64,000 nucleotides of DNA from Hydnum rufescens UP504. Lineage: Eukaryota > Basidiomycota > Agaricomycetes > Cantharellales > Hydnaceae. The notes under the pieces are model-generated. The model was given only the letters and a program-made list of their open reading frames with translations. It was not told the origin of the DNA and made no database searches. A program made the position numbers and the translations under genes. Below are positions 48,005 through 60,391 of this stretch, in pieces; within the stretch, counting starts at the first letter, position 1; every line of letters begins with the position of its first letter. The DNA lies in the NCBI GenBank assembly GCA_014904985.1, contig MU129031.1, positions 58,829-122,828 of the forward strand, in the 5' to 3' direction.

Positions 48005-50741
48005 ATGCTGAAGCGCAAACACTCGGCGGACTCCCCCCGAGTGCAGAAGCGCCGTATCCCAGACGACGAGCCCGAGGAAGGCGAGGTCACCGACGGGTCT
48101 GCTGCTTCCCCATCGACACATGCCCGTGCCAATGGGTCGAGTAGCGCAGAGGACAGTTCTCCCCGCACTGCCAAAATACCCCTTCCCTTCAAGTCGAAAT
48201 CGAAGCCTGAATCACACCTTTCGCTGCGCCCCATAGGACGAGAGCGAAGGGTACAACCGGCGCGTGAGCGCTCCAGGTCGCGTGGGCCATATCCAATCCA
48301 AAGCAAACCTGAATGGATACGACGCGATGATGTCGAGCATCGGCCACTTCGAGACCACCTCAAGGATCGTCTTAAGACTCCACCGGACGGCTATCGAGAT
48401 GTCGGGATGCACGATGGAGGGCTACCAGCTGCTCGCTGGCACAGATATGAATCAGATGATTATCCTAGAGCGTGGAACGGTGATCGATATCTCCCTGATT
48501 CCAAGATGCCAAAGGAGCGACCACCTCGTTCTCGCTCTCGTTCACCTTCACGATCGCCTCGTCCTAAAGCGCCTCCGCCAATCCAAGTACAGCCTCTTCC
48601 AATACGTACGGGGACATCAGTTCCCCACTTGAAAGCCACCGGCACTAGGACAATGCGTCCCCCCGAAAAAGAATCTGATGCTTTTGGTCGAAATTTCGTT
48701 GGAGTTGACAAGCTTTCCGATTTTGAGTTACTGAACAAACTCGGAGAAGGGACTTTCGGGTACGTGACTTACAATATATAAGTAAATCCTTTTCATGTAC
48801 ATGTCGATCCCGTATCTCCCTCTTTCAGTGAAGTGCACAAAGCCCGACGGAAAGGGAGTGATCAGCTCGTGGCACTGAAGCGAATTCTTATGAAAGACGA
48901 AACAGAGGGCGTACCAATTACTGCCTTGAGGGAGATCAAGATCCTTAAAAAGTTGAACCACCCAAGCATCGTATCTGTTGTTTCCATGATTGTACAGCGT
49001 GAGCATCTGAACTATGACCGTACGTTCGTGGTTCATGGAGCGTTGTATTTTGACAGGGCAACAACGACCTGACGCTGAAACTTCCATCTACATGGTTTTT
49101 CCGTATATGGATCATGATCTATCGGGCCTTCTGGAGAACTCCAATGTCAGACTGACGATAAGTCAAATCAAACTGTATATGAAGCAACTGTGTGAGGGCT
49201 TAGGATACCTCCATCGCGTACGTATCGAAACATCCCTCTCCGAATGATATATCCTTCCCTTCTGTGCTCTGACGTTGTCTGTGCGACATCAGAATAAAAT
49301 ACTTCATCGAGACCTGAAATCCGCCAACTTATTAATCGATAATGAGGGTTGCTTGAAGATCGCGGATTTTGGGCTTGCCCGCGCTGTCTCATTCATCTCC
49401 AAGTCTTCACAAAGAAACGAGAGTGATGATGAGAGACGAAGTTACACGAACTCAGTAGTGACCCGATGGTACCGCTCTCCAGAACTTCTTCTCGGGCAGA
49501 GAAAGTATGAAGGTTGGGTGGATATGTGGGGTGTCGGGTACGCCATCCATTCTCTCCTGCATCTAAACGGGTATTTATCTTCCCTGTCTGCAATCAGGTG
49601 CATATTTGCTGAGATGTTTTATCGGAAGCCAATTATGCCTGGAACCAGCGACGCTGACCAACTAACTAGAATATTTCAACTCTGCGGGTCGCCGACAGAA
49701 GAAAATTTTCCCGGCTGGAATAAGTATAACCCTAAGGCCGAGTTTCAGGCAAATTGGGTTCCATCTCAACGGCACATTCGATCTATACTCCCAGAGCAGT
49801 GCGTCACATCATCCACTCGTCCCTTTGCTTTCTCACCATTCTCTTCACCTGTTTCATTTGCTTGGTGTGCGCCCGCAGAGCATCAGCAGAGACGGTTGAC
49901 CTGTTAGACCGTCTGTTGACACTGGATCCAAAGCGTCGCATCACCGCCTTCGAATCTCTTAATCATAACTATTTCTGGACCGAGCCATTGCCAGCCGACC
50001 CAAAGTCGTACGTGTTTCATAACCTTCGGTTTCGTTATAGATTACTGTGCGGCGGCTCACTGTTTACTGTCGTTATTGCGGTTCTGAAAATCCCGCAGCT
50101 TACCCAAATATGAATCTTCCCACGAGTTTAATCGCCGAAGAGCTCCTCAACCTAATGCGCCTCGTCATGTCGGGATACCAGTGGGGCACATGCATCAAGG
50201 CTACCAATTTTATGCCCATGCCCAACCTCAATTCTTTCCGAACGGCGGAGGGGGGATGAACGGAGGGCCGATGGATCGGAGCCAACAAGGGCATCCAGGA
50301 CAAGGCCCGCCCCACCGAAATGGATTCGCCCATCCCCCACATCCTCATCCGTCAGGTCGACAACAAACCTGGCGTGGCGCACCACCACCTCCAGGATTGA
50401 ATCGACAAGTCCCTTTCTACCCTATGTCTCAAAATCTCCCACCCATTCATCTCGCTCCTGGTCGCCCGCCACCGCCCATGCACATGGGGCTAGGCCTTGG
50501 AAATCCTGGCTTCCCGATGCATCCCCCCCATCCCCTCCCACCGTCATCTTCCTCCGCTGCCCGGGGTGGAGACCGCGCTCCTCGAGACCATCGTGGGACA
50601 CGTCCTCGCTCTCCTCCAGATCGCCGGGATCGCTCGGACTGGGATCGGGAACACGTACGTGAGGGAGATAGACGGCGAGATAGAGATGATAGAGAACGTC
50701 GACCCCCCCAGCCTTCAAGACATGAGCTCAGCTACGATTGA
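48005..50741 (+). CDS. BUR1: Cdk9/Bur1-type cyclin-dependent kinase
   Basis: An N-terminal extension of about 235 residues is rich in Arg/Ser/Pro ([36 protein letters not shown]). The kinase domain begins [20 protein letters not shown], with ATP-site Lys in VALKRI and the cyclin-binding helix [20 protein letters not shown], the sequence that gave PITALRE/Cdk9 its name. [21 protein letters not shown] and [16 protein letters not shown] (T-loop Thr present; Pro to Ser after Arg) follow, then [19 protein letters not shown]. The C-terminal tail is His/Pro/Gly/Met-rich, then Arg/Asp-rich, and ends [10 protein letters not shown]. Role from family: phosphorylates Spt5 and the RNA polymerase II tail during elongation. 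Ctk1/Cdk12 is the alternative, but PITALRE favours Bur1/Cdk9. About seven short introns. Confidence 0.93.
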
Positions 50742-51935
50742 AATAATCAACCTTCCGCACGCAACTGCATTTACATATTTACACATCTCATTTGCATGCC
50801 TCGCCCAGTCACATCCATAATTTTCAGTTGTATCTTATCCATGAAGCATCTGGAACACTATAATCCCCGTAGTTGGATGATCTACGAACTCAGTGTAGTA
50901 TGGTGCGACAGACGTAAGGGATCAATTTCACAACATGAAAACATGGCTGTTTTTTGCTCGGTTTCTCATCATGGTTCCTCCCGAAATCCCTTTTGCACAT
51001 GTCTACCGTTTCGACTGACTGTTCAATCGCGCGTCACAGGAACTGAACTCGAGAACTGAATGCATTGTAGATCTGGTTCTTGGTGCCTGTGTACCTCGCT
51101 CAGATGAAAATGAACCAAAGCAAGATGGTGCTTCACGACAGCAAAAACAAACATCAAACAAAAGTTGCCCTGGACAACAGTGTTTTTGAGGGGTTCATTT
51201 TGAGCTTTGTAGTGAAGCACCTAAATATGTAAGGATAAATTCAATTGCCCGCAAAACAATGTTTTGGGGCTCATCTGATCAGTCGTAGACTTCTATTCAA
51301 GTGGATCCTTGCCTAGCCCCATTATGCGATCATAGAGAAAATCCAATGTTTCTTGTTGAATTGAAACAGCACTGTATTGTGCTGACTGGCCCTGAAATAA
51401 CAAGGCCTCTGTGATATAGGCAGGAACACTAGCCTCTATATAGAGGCTCCTGTTTATGCGGACGTCCGATTATTTGCCATCCCAGGACATTATATTGCAG
51501 TTTAAGGCCTGAATAAAACCACCCGATTTTTCATGCGTGACCCAATGGATAGTGGCAGAAAACTAGTATTAAGGCACCTTTACTTTGGGTATCTCTACCG
51601 TAGGGCGATGTACCTCCAATCTCCCATAAATCACGTGGGCTTAACTTAAGTGCAACACTCAACGTGCCGCCCCCCCGCGTTCATCACGTCGTTGAGCGCG
51701 ACAATGGATGATGACCATGACCATCAACACTCTTGAGAGAGACACAAATACAGGATCGAAGTGGAGGAAACATAAGAAATGTTTTTCTTCGAAAGAGCGA
51801 CCGAATGTGATGGCGGAAATTTTGCGATTATTGTTCTCCATGGAAATGAAAAGGGTATATGGATGCCGGAGGATATGAATGTGATGAGTTCTGGTGACAT
51901 ACGCAATCGGTAAATACCACGACGAAAGGGGGGGT
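50742..51935. other. Convergent 3' gap
   Basis: About 1.2 kb between the 3' ends of BUR1 (+) and the DUF6534-like gene (-). It has AT-rich stretches and scattered stops in all frames. I see no gene, RNA or repeat. Confidence 0.45.
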
Positions 51936-54050
51936 TCATCGGATACGAACCGTCAGTTTGCCGCCCATTTCGTCGTGTACCGTCGTCTCTTGGGTGATGT
52001 GGACCACTGTAGATTGGGGCTTCTGTTCGTGGAAAAAAAGGAGGAATCCCGGTCGGTAAGTTAGTGTCACCTCACATCACAACAGTCAACCGTACCCTGG
52101 TTTTCGCTGAGGAGTTCATCACTTGGAGGGGAGTTGACTGTGCGAGCTTCGTCCGGAGTGTCTTTCGTGCGTGTAGACTGCAAGAGGGGACATAAAATTA
52201 AATTGTTCCGCATGACTGGATAGCGAAGCAGGGCCGTACTTGGCGAGCATTGTGATGGAATAGAGCGCGCTCAGTGGCTATAATAGGATCAAGGTATCAA
52301 TTAGTCTTGGACGACGAAGGAGATCCCCATTCTCGAACGAGCAGGAGATCGAAAAACCGAGCGACGTACCACGCTGAGAATGAGAACACCAAACTCAAAG
52401 CCCAATTTGACAAACTGGCCCATGAAGAAGTTCAGCACCAGAATTATCATGTTGAAACGGCCGAAGCGTACCAGCCCCAGAACAAGACACGAGAGAACGC
52501 CGGTGACCGAACCCGTAGCAATAGTATAAAAAACCATACGGTTGATGATCGAATCAGTTCTGTGCCACACAACGATACATGAGATCATCAATCAGAGAAA
52601 TGGCCATTCAGTTGACGAATATGCCGTGGTAAATGGTAGCAGACACGGACCTCTGGAATCCGGTCCGCCGTCTTCGCAATAAGATACACATACACGTCGC
52701 AATCACAACATCTGAGACTGCCTGAAAGCCATCGTGTATCATATATGAGCGAAGCCAAGGGAAAGAGTTAGAGACGAGGGTAGATAGATTGGACAGAGAC
52801 ACACTTGAATAGCGAGCCATGTCACGATGAGCCAGGTACAGTCCTTGACCACGAGTTCAAACTCTAATACTATATTCCTACAACAAGGGGAAAAAAGATA
52901 CAATTGAATCAGAACAACACGAGACCAGTTGTGACCTCGACAACGAGAGTGTGGAAATGCATACGCTTTGATGGCGGCTGCTGCATATCGGTTTGATATC
53001 GGAAGATAACAAGTCACGATCTGTTGAGAACCACGAAGAGGAAGACGACTAACTGGTACCAAATACTAGTGTGCGAGGGGAGTAAGAGGGACGAAGATCG
53101 TCACAAAGCGATGGTAATTGGGGACGACTAACCGAACTGAATGAACACAAGGGCTTCCTGCGAAGTGATAGTGCAAGACCTTCAGACAGATCTATTGGGA
53201 CATTAGGGCCACGACATACCACGAAGATTCCGAGATAGAGATTGCCGCTCACTATGGAATCCAGGGGGAATTATGAGTGTGATGGACCTCTAGGTGGGAT
53301 GTTGCAAGACCTACGAGAATAGACATGATGCGCAAAGAATGTTTGCACAGTGACTGATGCGACGACCTTGGAACAAATGGCGCCAAAGTCAAGATAAGGG
53401 TATCTACGACAAGCACTGACTCTGGGCTCACCACGGTGACCTGAAACATTCCGAATTCCCTATAAATATGGGATGTGGGAACAGGGTCGAGAGGGAAAGG
53501 AGTGTCAACCGTTGCGAGACCGATACTCACCAAGTCGAGCGGGCGAGAGGCAAAGGATTGTAATAATGTTTGATGAACCCCCCATATAAATACTGGCTCA
53601 CACATCCGCTGTATAAGGCGAGGTTGTCGGACACCAGCAAGCCTTCGCATTAATTCCAAGAAGCGGTCGGAAAAAAAAAAGAGGGGACACAACAGTTGGA
53701 AAGCTTCCAAAGCCCTTCATAGTGGAATATGAGGAAGATGCATCGGAAGATAAGTGTAAGCAACGTTCACCATAAAAATCCCACCTGAAGAATAGATACT
53801 GGTCGATGAGTGCACATTTCCAGGGAATAGAGAGAGACGCACCGCCACTTTCAATAGTCTTCCATCATTTGGGAAGGCACGATAATAGCTAGAGATCTGG
53901 ACAGTGAGGATACCAAAGCCTCTGATGAACACGGTAGATCAGTGCTGTCATGGCATCTTGAAGGCCAGAGGAGACTGACATAGCGGTGACGACTTCACCA
54001 AAGAACGTGCCACCAAGGAGGTTGATTAGGGGGTCCGTCAATGTCCCCAT
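51936..54050 (-). CDS. DUF6534-like multi-pass membrane protein
   Basis: Start at 54050 gives MGTLTDPLINLLGGTFFGEV and joins through a 70-base intron to IGFGILTVQISSYYRAFPND with GRLLKVAV. Further exons read LYGGFIKHYYNPLPLARSTW, EFGMFQ, AVSDVVIATCMCILLRRRRT and the family's signature TDSIINRMVFYTIATGSVTG. NMIILVLNFFMG and YSITMLANLHARKTLRTKLA follow. The tail KPQSTVVHITQETTVHDEMG ends KLTVRIR with TGA at 51936-51938. These match the basidiomycete DUF6534 family: several transmembrane helices, then a loop with RTGF and a conserved TDS-x3-R motif. The function is unknown. The exon edges between 53.7 and 53.0 kb are not resolved. Confidence 0.72.
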
Positions 54051-55230
54051 GATGACGGGAATAAAGGGAAAAGGGAAGGAGGAAGAGGTGTGGAGATGGA
54101 TGTCACCGTGGAGCCAAAAGAGCACCCAAATTTATTAGAACCAAGGGGAGTTGCCCGAGGGGCCCCCGGTCGCCCCCGATCTCGGATGCCATATTTCAGG
54201 ATATGAATGAGATCGAGCCAAATCGAGGGGGGGGAGGATCGTGATCAAAAATTGAAACATCATTGCCTAATCATGCTTACTGTAGTAAGACCATGTCACA
54301 TTACCACCTAATCTTTCCTCGTGAGATGTTGTATGAAAGGAAAGCTTGGATGATGTGCCACACCTTGCAGTAGTTAACAATATTATTGTCTGACGCATGA
54401 TACTGAAATTTTTCGTGGCCTCGGACTCCGCGGCTGTGACGTGACGATACAGAACTTCCGCACCCGGTGAGCTCCGATCTGGTACTGTGTCCAAAAGATT
54501 CTAAATCTGGGGTCGAGGAGTGTGGTCTCCGAGCCCCGAAATGCCCGGATTTGATATGATTTGGTCTTCAGACCTGCTCAAAACAGGTGGAATCCGTGAG
54601 AAATGGGTCCTTAAAAACCATCAAAAAACGCAAGAAAAAAAAAACCAAAAACCTATCATCTGTGCTCCACAGCCGTCTGCACAACTTCCTGGGCCCCACC
54701 GGTCTTCGTCAAAAGCCCCCCCAACTAGATCGCATCCTTATGTTTCATTGTCTTGCCGAAATCCGTTGTCACTCGTATCAGAGACTGAATCTGGTTCTTG
54801 GGTTCAGCGGAAAGGTTGGTGGCGCTAACCCCTAGTGTAGCCAGACTAACTATCCTCCCATTTGACCATTTGGTCCTGTGAGGGAAGATTCCGTGACAGA
54901 GAAGCTGTTTAATGCGAGGAATATCTCATGAGGTTTAATATGCAAGTACGTGGTGGAAGAAAGTAATTCGCACACAATATCGCTGGATGTAGCCAGTGCG
55001 GCAACAGCCCCAAACAAATTGAAGAAAATGTAGAGTCACACACTGATGTGACGGTTGGTATTCATGTTTTACTGTTTTGAGCCGCCTTTGGGATACATCA
55101 GATAGGGAAGTAAGATACCGTATTTTCGACTGGTATTTCGCCTAGAAGCACTAGCCTTTCTCAAGAGACACGACAGCCTTGTGAAAAGACAGTAGGAAGC
55201 CTCACTTTTAGATGCATGCTAGTCGGCATG
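54051..55230. other. Intergenic, no clear gene
   Basis: About 1.2 kb upstream of the DUF6534-like gene. A short plus-strand open frame at 54520-54828 is Lys/Ser/Pro-rich and unrecognised. Nothing else is supported. Confidence 0.4.
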
Positions 55231-55862
55231 TCACCAAGCAACCTGTGAGCCCCGGGACATCATACCAAGGGGAAAGGGCTGGGAAGCGAATATTGCACGG
55301 ACAATGAATTTCTGATCAGATTCCTCAGTAGAAATATGCTCATCCCGAAGGGTACGTAGACGATTCGGGACACCGAGTCCGAGGTCAATCGCAAGGACCG
55401 AAAGTGTCGTCTGTACTGGAATCCAACAGGACATTGGGAACGTCGCGAGAGAATGAAAGGCGTGCGAAGTCAGAGGGGAGTAAAGGTAGAGGATATCTGA
55501 AAAGCCCAGGTACTCCTGTGTGTCCTGACGGCAAATAGATTGAAAGGCAGGGGGAGGAACAGACGAGACACTGTCGAGATCCATATTCACGGCCTGAAGA
55601 CACCTAAGAGGCCAAAAAATCTAGTCTTACCATAGTAAGCCAGGTATTTGAATGGCATGGCGCAACGTCTATACCCAATCGCAACAGATCTCTGATAGTT
55701 ACTGATAGGCTCAATGAGGTTCGACAGCAGATTTCTGATACGGGGACTTCCATGGCCAGAATTGGGTGAAGGTAGTGTTGCCGCGACTCGGCTCCGCTCA
55801 GCTTCTGCTCGACTTTCTTCAGCTTGAGTCGAGCCCAAGCGCAGCCGGCGAAGTCGACTCAA
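55231..55862 (-). other. Unassigned minus-strand ORFs
   Basis: Two neighbouring open frames: 55862-55587 (MSRLRRLRLGSTQAEESRAE, low-complexity start) and 55590-55231 (SDILYLYSPLTSHAFHSLAT, then VPNRLRTLRDEHISTEESDQ). They could be exons of one gene, but no family is recognised and no splice pair is compelling. Confidence 0.25.
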
Positions 55863-56091
55863 GTCGACTTAGTTGATATAACACTGAGTTTTATTATATA
55901 GCGTTTGCTAGTTCTCATTGTCGATAACATATACTCCGAAATTCGTAGTACTTCCGTCAGATCGGAGTGAATGCGTCTGAAAACGAGCCTGAGACGGTTA
56001 CATAAGTGGTCAGGTGACTGAGTCACGCGTTCTCGATCGTGATGCTTGTGAAGTTCATCCGCATGACCTCTGAAACAGTCAGCCTGCTAAT

Positions 56092-56427
56092 TTATGACAG
56101 GTCTCTGCTGGTGCGCGTGTGCCACGGGCAGTTTGGCGCGTGAGAACCCGGTACTTGGCCCGACTGTGGGCGGGCACGGGATAGGCGGGTAAGTTTCCGC
56201 CCACCAACAACAAATGTAAACAAACCATAGGAGTCTGACGTCTGGTCATAAGCTGCTTCCGCCGCACCCGCCAGCCTGCGCATTTCAGCGTCGCATACCT
56301 CTACAAGCTCACCGAGGGTGCCCTGTCTGCTGAATATCACTTGGTTGCTCTGATATTCTGATATGCCACAATCCCAAAGCCAGTGTGGTGGACACTGCAC
56401 CATCATGCCGGTTGGAGTCCGTTCCAT
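56092..56427 (-). other. Unassigned minus-strand ORF
   Basis: An open frame of 111 codons (GTLGELVEVCDAEMRRLAGA) directly downstream of the G-domain pseudogene on the same strand. It may be the 3' remnant of another gene. No family is recognised. Confidence 0.25.
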
Positions 56428-56491
56428 GCTTACAGTATCTCGCCTGGATTCATCACTCGTTCTTCAGCACTATGTTCATTTCAAAATTATT

Positions 56492-58430
56492 CTAAGCCAT
56501 GCATGTAATAATCCATGAAATCCAAAGAGCAACAAGGTTCAGATCGTATCTGAAGTGATGCGATATTTCTTCATCGTCAAGGGTTCTTGAGGCGGCTAAT
56601 ATCACCGCGGCATCAAGTTCCTTGTACTTCCCAACCTTGACAAGCACAGAGATCCGGTCGATTGCACGCTTCGGTCTCAACCCCGGGAACTTGGTGTCAT
56701 TGACATACAACTTGACCTGCTCATGGCCCCTTCCTTTATGCCTGAATACTCCCTCAGCACGAGAGTGACCGATCGCAGGAGATATCCGATCCAATCCACG
56801 GGAATCTACCAAGGCAAATAAACAGCTCATCACAACGATAATGTCGATGAGGTATCCCATCTAGGTATCAAAGGATTTTGGGGCAATAGTACGGTATTGT
56901 TTAACAGAAACCCTATCTACACTCGATGGACACCCATGTTCTTTGATAAATTGCATAGGCCTATGAAGGTAGTAGAGAATGATTGCAGCCAGGAGGACAA
57001 ATGGTGCTGAAGGCGAGAGAGCCCCAACCATAGTAGCCGCGGGTCGAATAACCTTTATGGTGGTATTAACACTGAGATGTTTCCATATCATGCTTGTCAC
57101 TTAGATCCACAGGATGAGACGATCCTTACAGGCCAGGAGGATTCGGATGGTCGCTTGCTAGATCTGTAAGTAGTGCGTCATTATGCTGAATCTGTCGACT
57201 TTAGACACTACACTAAAGATTCCAGAGAACATATAACCCCAATACTCTATAGAAATGAAAAAGCATGCGCGAAAAGGGGGGGGAGTCGCTCGTGTTTCCA
57301 AAACGGACGCACTGTGTCGCCCAACACCCAACACTGGAAGATATCGCATCATAATGCGAACGCCAGACAAGCAATAGTGAACAGATTGGACTCACTCAAT
57401 CGATGTCGGGATCTTTGTGCCGAGACTACCTCTTTGAGCAACCGTGAGGAGCCAGGTTCCAAGATTCGTTGCTCTGAGTCACCAGTAGCCTCGGCCGTCG
57501 CTGTCTGGGTTTTCGGACCGGTCTTTGTGGGAGCATCGACGATAGTGTTCATGGCGAGGTTGATCAGTTTCTCGATAAGGTCTTTGTACTCGATTGTCAC
57601 TGGGAAATAAGGGTCTATCAGTGTGAGAATAGTCGTCCAACCAATAGTACAGACCTCGGTCCACGTATGTCGATTGCTTGCTGCTGCGTCAAGGGGCTTC
57701 TCGCAACTAACGTTGACGGCCTCCATAGCAGTCTCTTTGCTTAACCCTCCCGTCCGACTACGTTACTACCAAGGGACCGTGCGAGAACACTCTCCTTTCG
57801 CAGCACAAGCTGGCCATACTTCAATGATTGGAACTTGGGATACGAGGGGATACGTTGCCAGCAGTCAGTATGGAGACACCAGTTTCAAGAGAACTGATCA
57901 ATATACCCTCATTGGCAGAGTTCTGGGGAGTACCCCATCTCCTCGCTCAAAAACTCGACCTCCAGGAATGGGATCCTGCAGCGCAACCTAGAGCCATGAG
58001 AAATCACAATTTCTGGGGTACACTAGATAAAAGGCAATGTCATGCGCACCAAATAGCATGTAGCCTGTCTTTAAACACCATTTCCGCGCTCCTCTTGATG
58101 AACTCTTGTGCGGTTCGAAGATTCTCGAGAGCTCCACCAGTAAGTCCTTGTGAATCGTGTAGAATGAGTCGATGGCTGTCATCTGAGCGAGTTCTTGATG
58201 AATATCGTGTGTGCACGATCATCGGAGGTACTCTATCGTGTGCACTGAGATCAAGTAGTGCGAGATTCGGGAAGCAAGGAGCGCGCACAGCGAGGGTTCT
58301 GGCGCGGAATACTGCATTGATCAAAGAAGGCTCTCCGACTCCTGACTCGAATGCTCACAATGAGTGAAATGTACGGAAGGACGTATAACGTCACTTGCCA
58401 CGAATACTCTGAGCCTAACGACGCTACTTG
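56492..58430 (-). pseudogene. Decayed basidiomycete G-domain protein
   Basis: The layout of the Agaricomycete G-domain family is visible on the minus strand, but broken. A P-loop-like ESGVGEPSLINAVF (58320-58348) has Glu-Pro where GK(S/T) is required. The G3 region is intact (LILHDSQGLTGGALENL, then FIKRSAEM, DRLHAIW). At 57758-57760 a TAG stands where the Lys of the G4 motif (T-K-x-D) should be: ...PLVVT-stop-SDGRV. Beyond it the frame must shift to reach SKETAMEAVNVSCEKPLDAA. The C-terminal part still shows AQRSRHRLSESNLFTIA, a hydrophobic segment (PSAPFVLLAAIILYYLH) and YLIDIIVVMSCLFALVD, VKLYVNDTKFPGLRPKRAID with ISVLVKVGKYKEL. It cannot bind GTP as written. It is a divergent neighbour of an intact paralog at 59119. 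Confidence 0.65.
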
Positions 58431-59118
58431 AGCGCTGGAAGAGGTATATGGCGAACGTAGCATACTAGAATCGTCTTGAGAGAGTCGGCGGTGGTCTGAG
58501 CCACAATGCGTCGGTAGGATAGTTGATGCTGGTGGTTGAACTATCGCAGTCTGGCTCGAAGTTCAAGTACCTGGATCAGTGGAACCACAGTATAAGAGGT
58601 AGCTGCACGATGCGGAGGAGGAACGCGGTGTCCCCAACGGGGAACTTGAAGAATGGCATTATTGGCTAATAAATGGAATCCAGCGACAGGGCACACCCTG
58701 AAGACACGCTGAGGCCTCGTGCACAGTCTGATTAATCAGAATGGAAGGCACAGAAAGCTACGGACCGTCTGAATGAGAGGTGGATCCTCGCGAACCAGTC
58801 ACGTGAAGGGGATTGTCACGGTCAACCACCCTCTGACCCGATTGGTACGTGTTTGACCAGAATCCATCCTAGTCACTCAGACACAATCGGGCCGTGGTGG
58901 TAGGCCATACCTGTCCCCAGAAGGGCCCTATCTCGAGGAAGCGAGATGTTGGTGTTTCTCGGACAGAAGCTAATCAAGTTGACATAACGGGAATGCTCTC
59001 ACTGCATGCCTGCCTTGTGACATTTTGTAGCATGTGCACGAATGTATTTACAATAACATTTTACATACACCACGCACACGCACCGACGCCCTCTGTCTCC
59101 TTCTCTAGTCCATCAACC
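58431..59118. other. Divergent upstream region of G-domain genes
   Basis: About 690 bases between the decayed and intact G-domain genes. A frame from 58894 joins the downstream start in phase, but its residues are not family-like, so MWKSIRKHFKP at 59119 is preferred. Confidence 0.4.
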
Positions 59119-60391
59119 ATGTGGAAATCTATCCGCAAGCATTTTAAACCCACCAAGAAAGTATCCACCGAGGAGGAAGTCCCCGGTGGAGAGATCCCCG
59201 ACAAAAATAGGCGCTTCAGGGTCCTCATACTTGGACCGGCGAACGCAGGAAAGACCACTCTGCTCGAACGACTAACTGATAGCCCTGCCGGCGCGAGTAT
59301 AGTGACTCGGAACGGAAAACGTGTAATTACTACAGATATTCGAGCTCAGTAGAGATGCTCTTCTAATTCATCCCTTTATCTCTCAGATCGAGGAGGTCCC
59401 CAGGGGATATGATCAAGTAAGAACCATCCTATCAAAGGCACGCTGTGGTTACTCGATATTTTCATACTATCTAGCGAGGGATCCACACCATCGACGATGA
59501 AATCACTTACAAATCAAACCCTGATCTCGTTTTCCACGACTCTGGTGGTTTCGAGGCGGGAGGGGTCGAGGAAGTCAAGGCCGTCTGGCAATTTATTCAA
59601 AAGCGCTCGTTAGCTTCCCCTTCACAGCAGTTGCATGCGATTTGGTGTGTTTACATGTTGGTTCATACACCCTCACACTTGGATCCATCGATTGCTTCAG
59701 GCTCTGCATCCCAACCGATAATGACAGGCCCTTTGGATTCCTGCACTCAGGCTTTTTCTCCGAGCCCACAGCATCAGGTATGTCCCATGAGTCGCACCAT
59801 TCGATCCTTTCTCTTATGCACTGGTCCATGTGTCCGTTCAGTGCCTGTGATCGGGATTTTCACCAAGCTAGATGGAAGAAAGACCAAAATTATGACCGAG
59901 GTTCTCGGCCCTGCTTCTGAACCGTCCGATTTCCTCGCTTGTGCCCCGGAGGTGGAGCAGAAAGTGGCTGAATTTGTTAATGGACTTGAGACACAATTTC
60001 GGAACCAGCGGTACCCACCTGCTGGTTTTCTCAGGGTTGGAAGTATGTATATTCTATCTGAGTAGCAATTTTTCGCAGTTAAATTTTGGCATAAAGACAT
60101 GCATGAAGTTACCGAGCAGAGCATAGCATTGTGCAACCAACTTCTTGGAGCCACTATGGATGCCCTTCCCAATGAGACCCAGAGATCATTGCTTCACCTC
60201 ACAGTTTGGAAAAGAAACCGCCGGATTCATACCATCTATGTTTTACAGCGGTGAGTGTGGATGTCCAATAGATTAGTGACTAACAGTCATGTTTATCTCA
60301 TAGAGTCCTTGATGGTGGAGTTGAAGGTGCTGTCTCAAGCTGTATCAATGAGATGATGGTACACTTTGACTATTTTCAGGGAACATCATGA
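59119..60391 (+). CDS. G-domain (P-loop GTPase-like) protein
   Basis: Start 59119 gives MWKSIRKHFKPTKKVSTEEE. The P-loop is intact (RVLILGPANAGKTTLLERL). After short introns come IEEVPRGYDQ, RGIHTIDDEITYKSNPDLVF with HDSGGFEAGGVEEVKAVW (G3, DxxG), QLHAIWLCIPTDNDRP, and the G4 motif GIFTKLDGRKTK. The C-terminal exons read EVEQKVAEFVNGLETQFRNQ, KFWHKDMHEVTEQSIALCNQ and RIHTIYVLQR, then after the intron 60251-60303 VLDGGVEGAVSSCINEMM and a stop. The family is expanded in Agaricomycetes; its cellular role is unknown to me. The stop TGA (60389-60391) overlaps the ATG of the next gene start (60388) in ATGA. A cryptic 21-base gap (60357-60377) is too short to be an intron. Confidence 0.82.

Noticed and set aside
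52274..52582. Plus-strand ORF with KAQFDKLAHEE
   Set aside because: It is the antisense of the DUF6534-like exon carrying TDSIINRMVFYTI.
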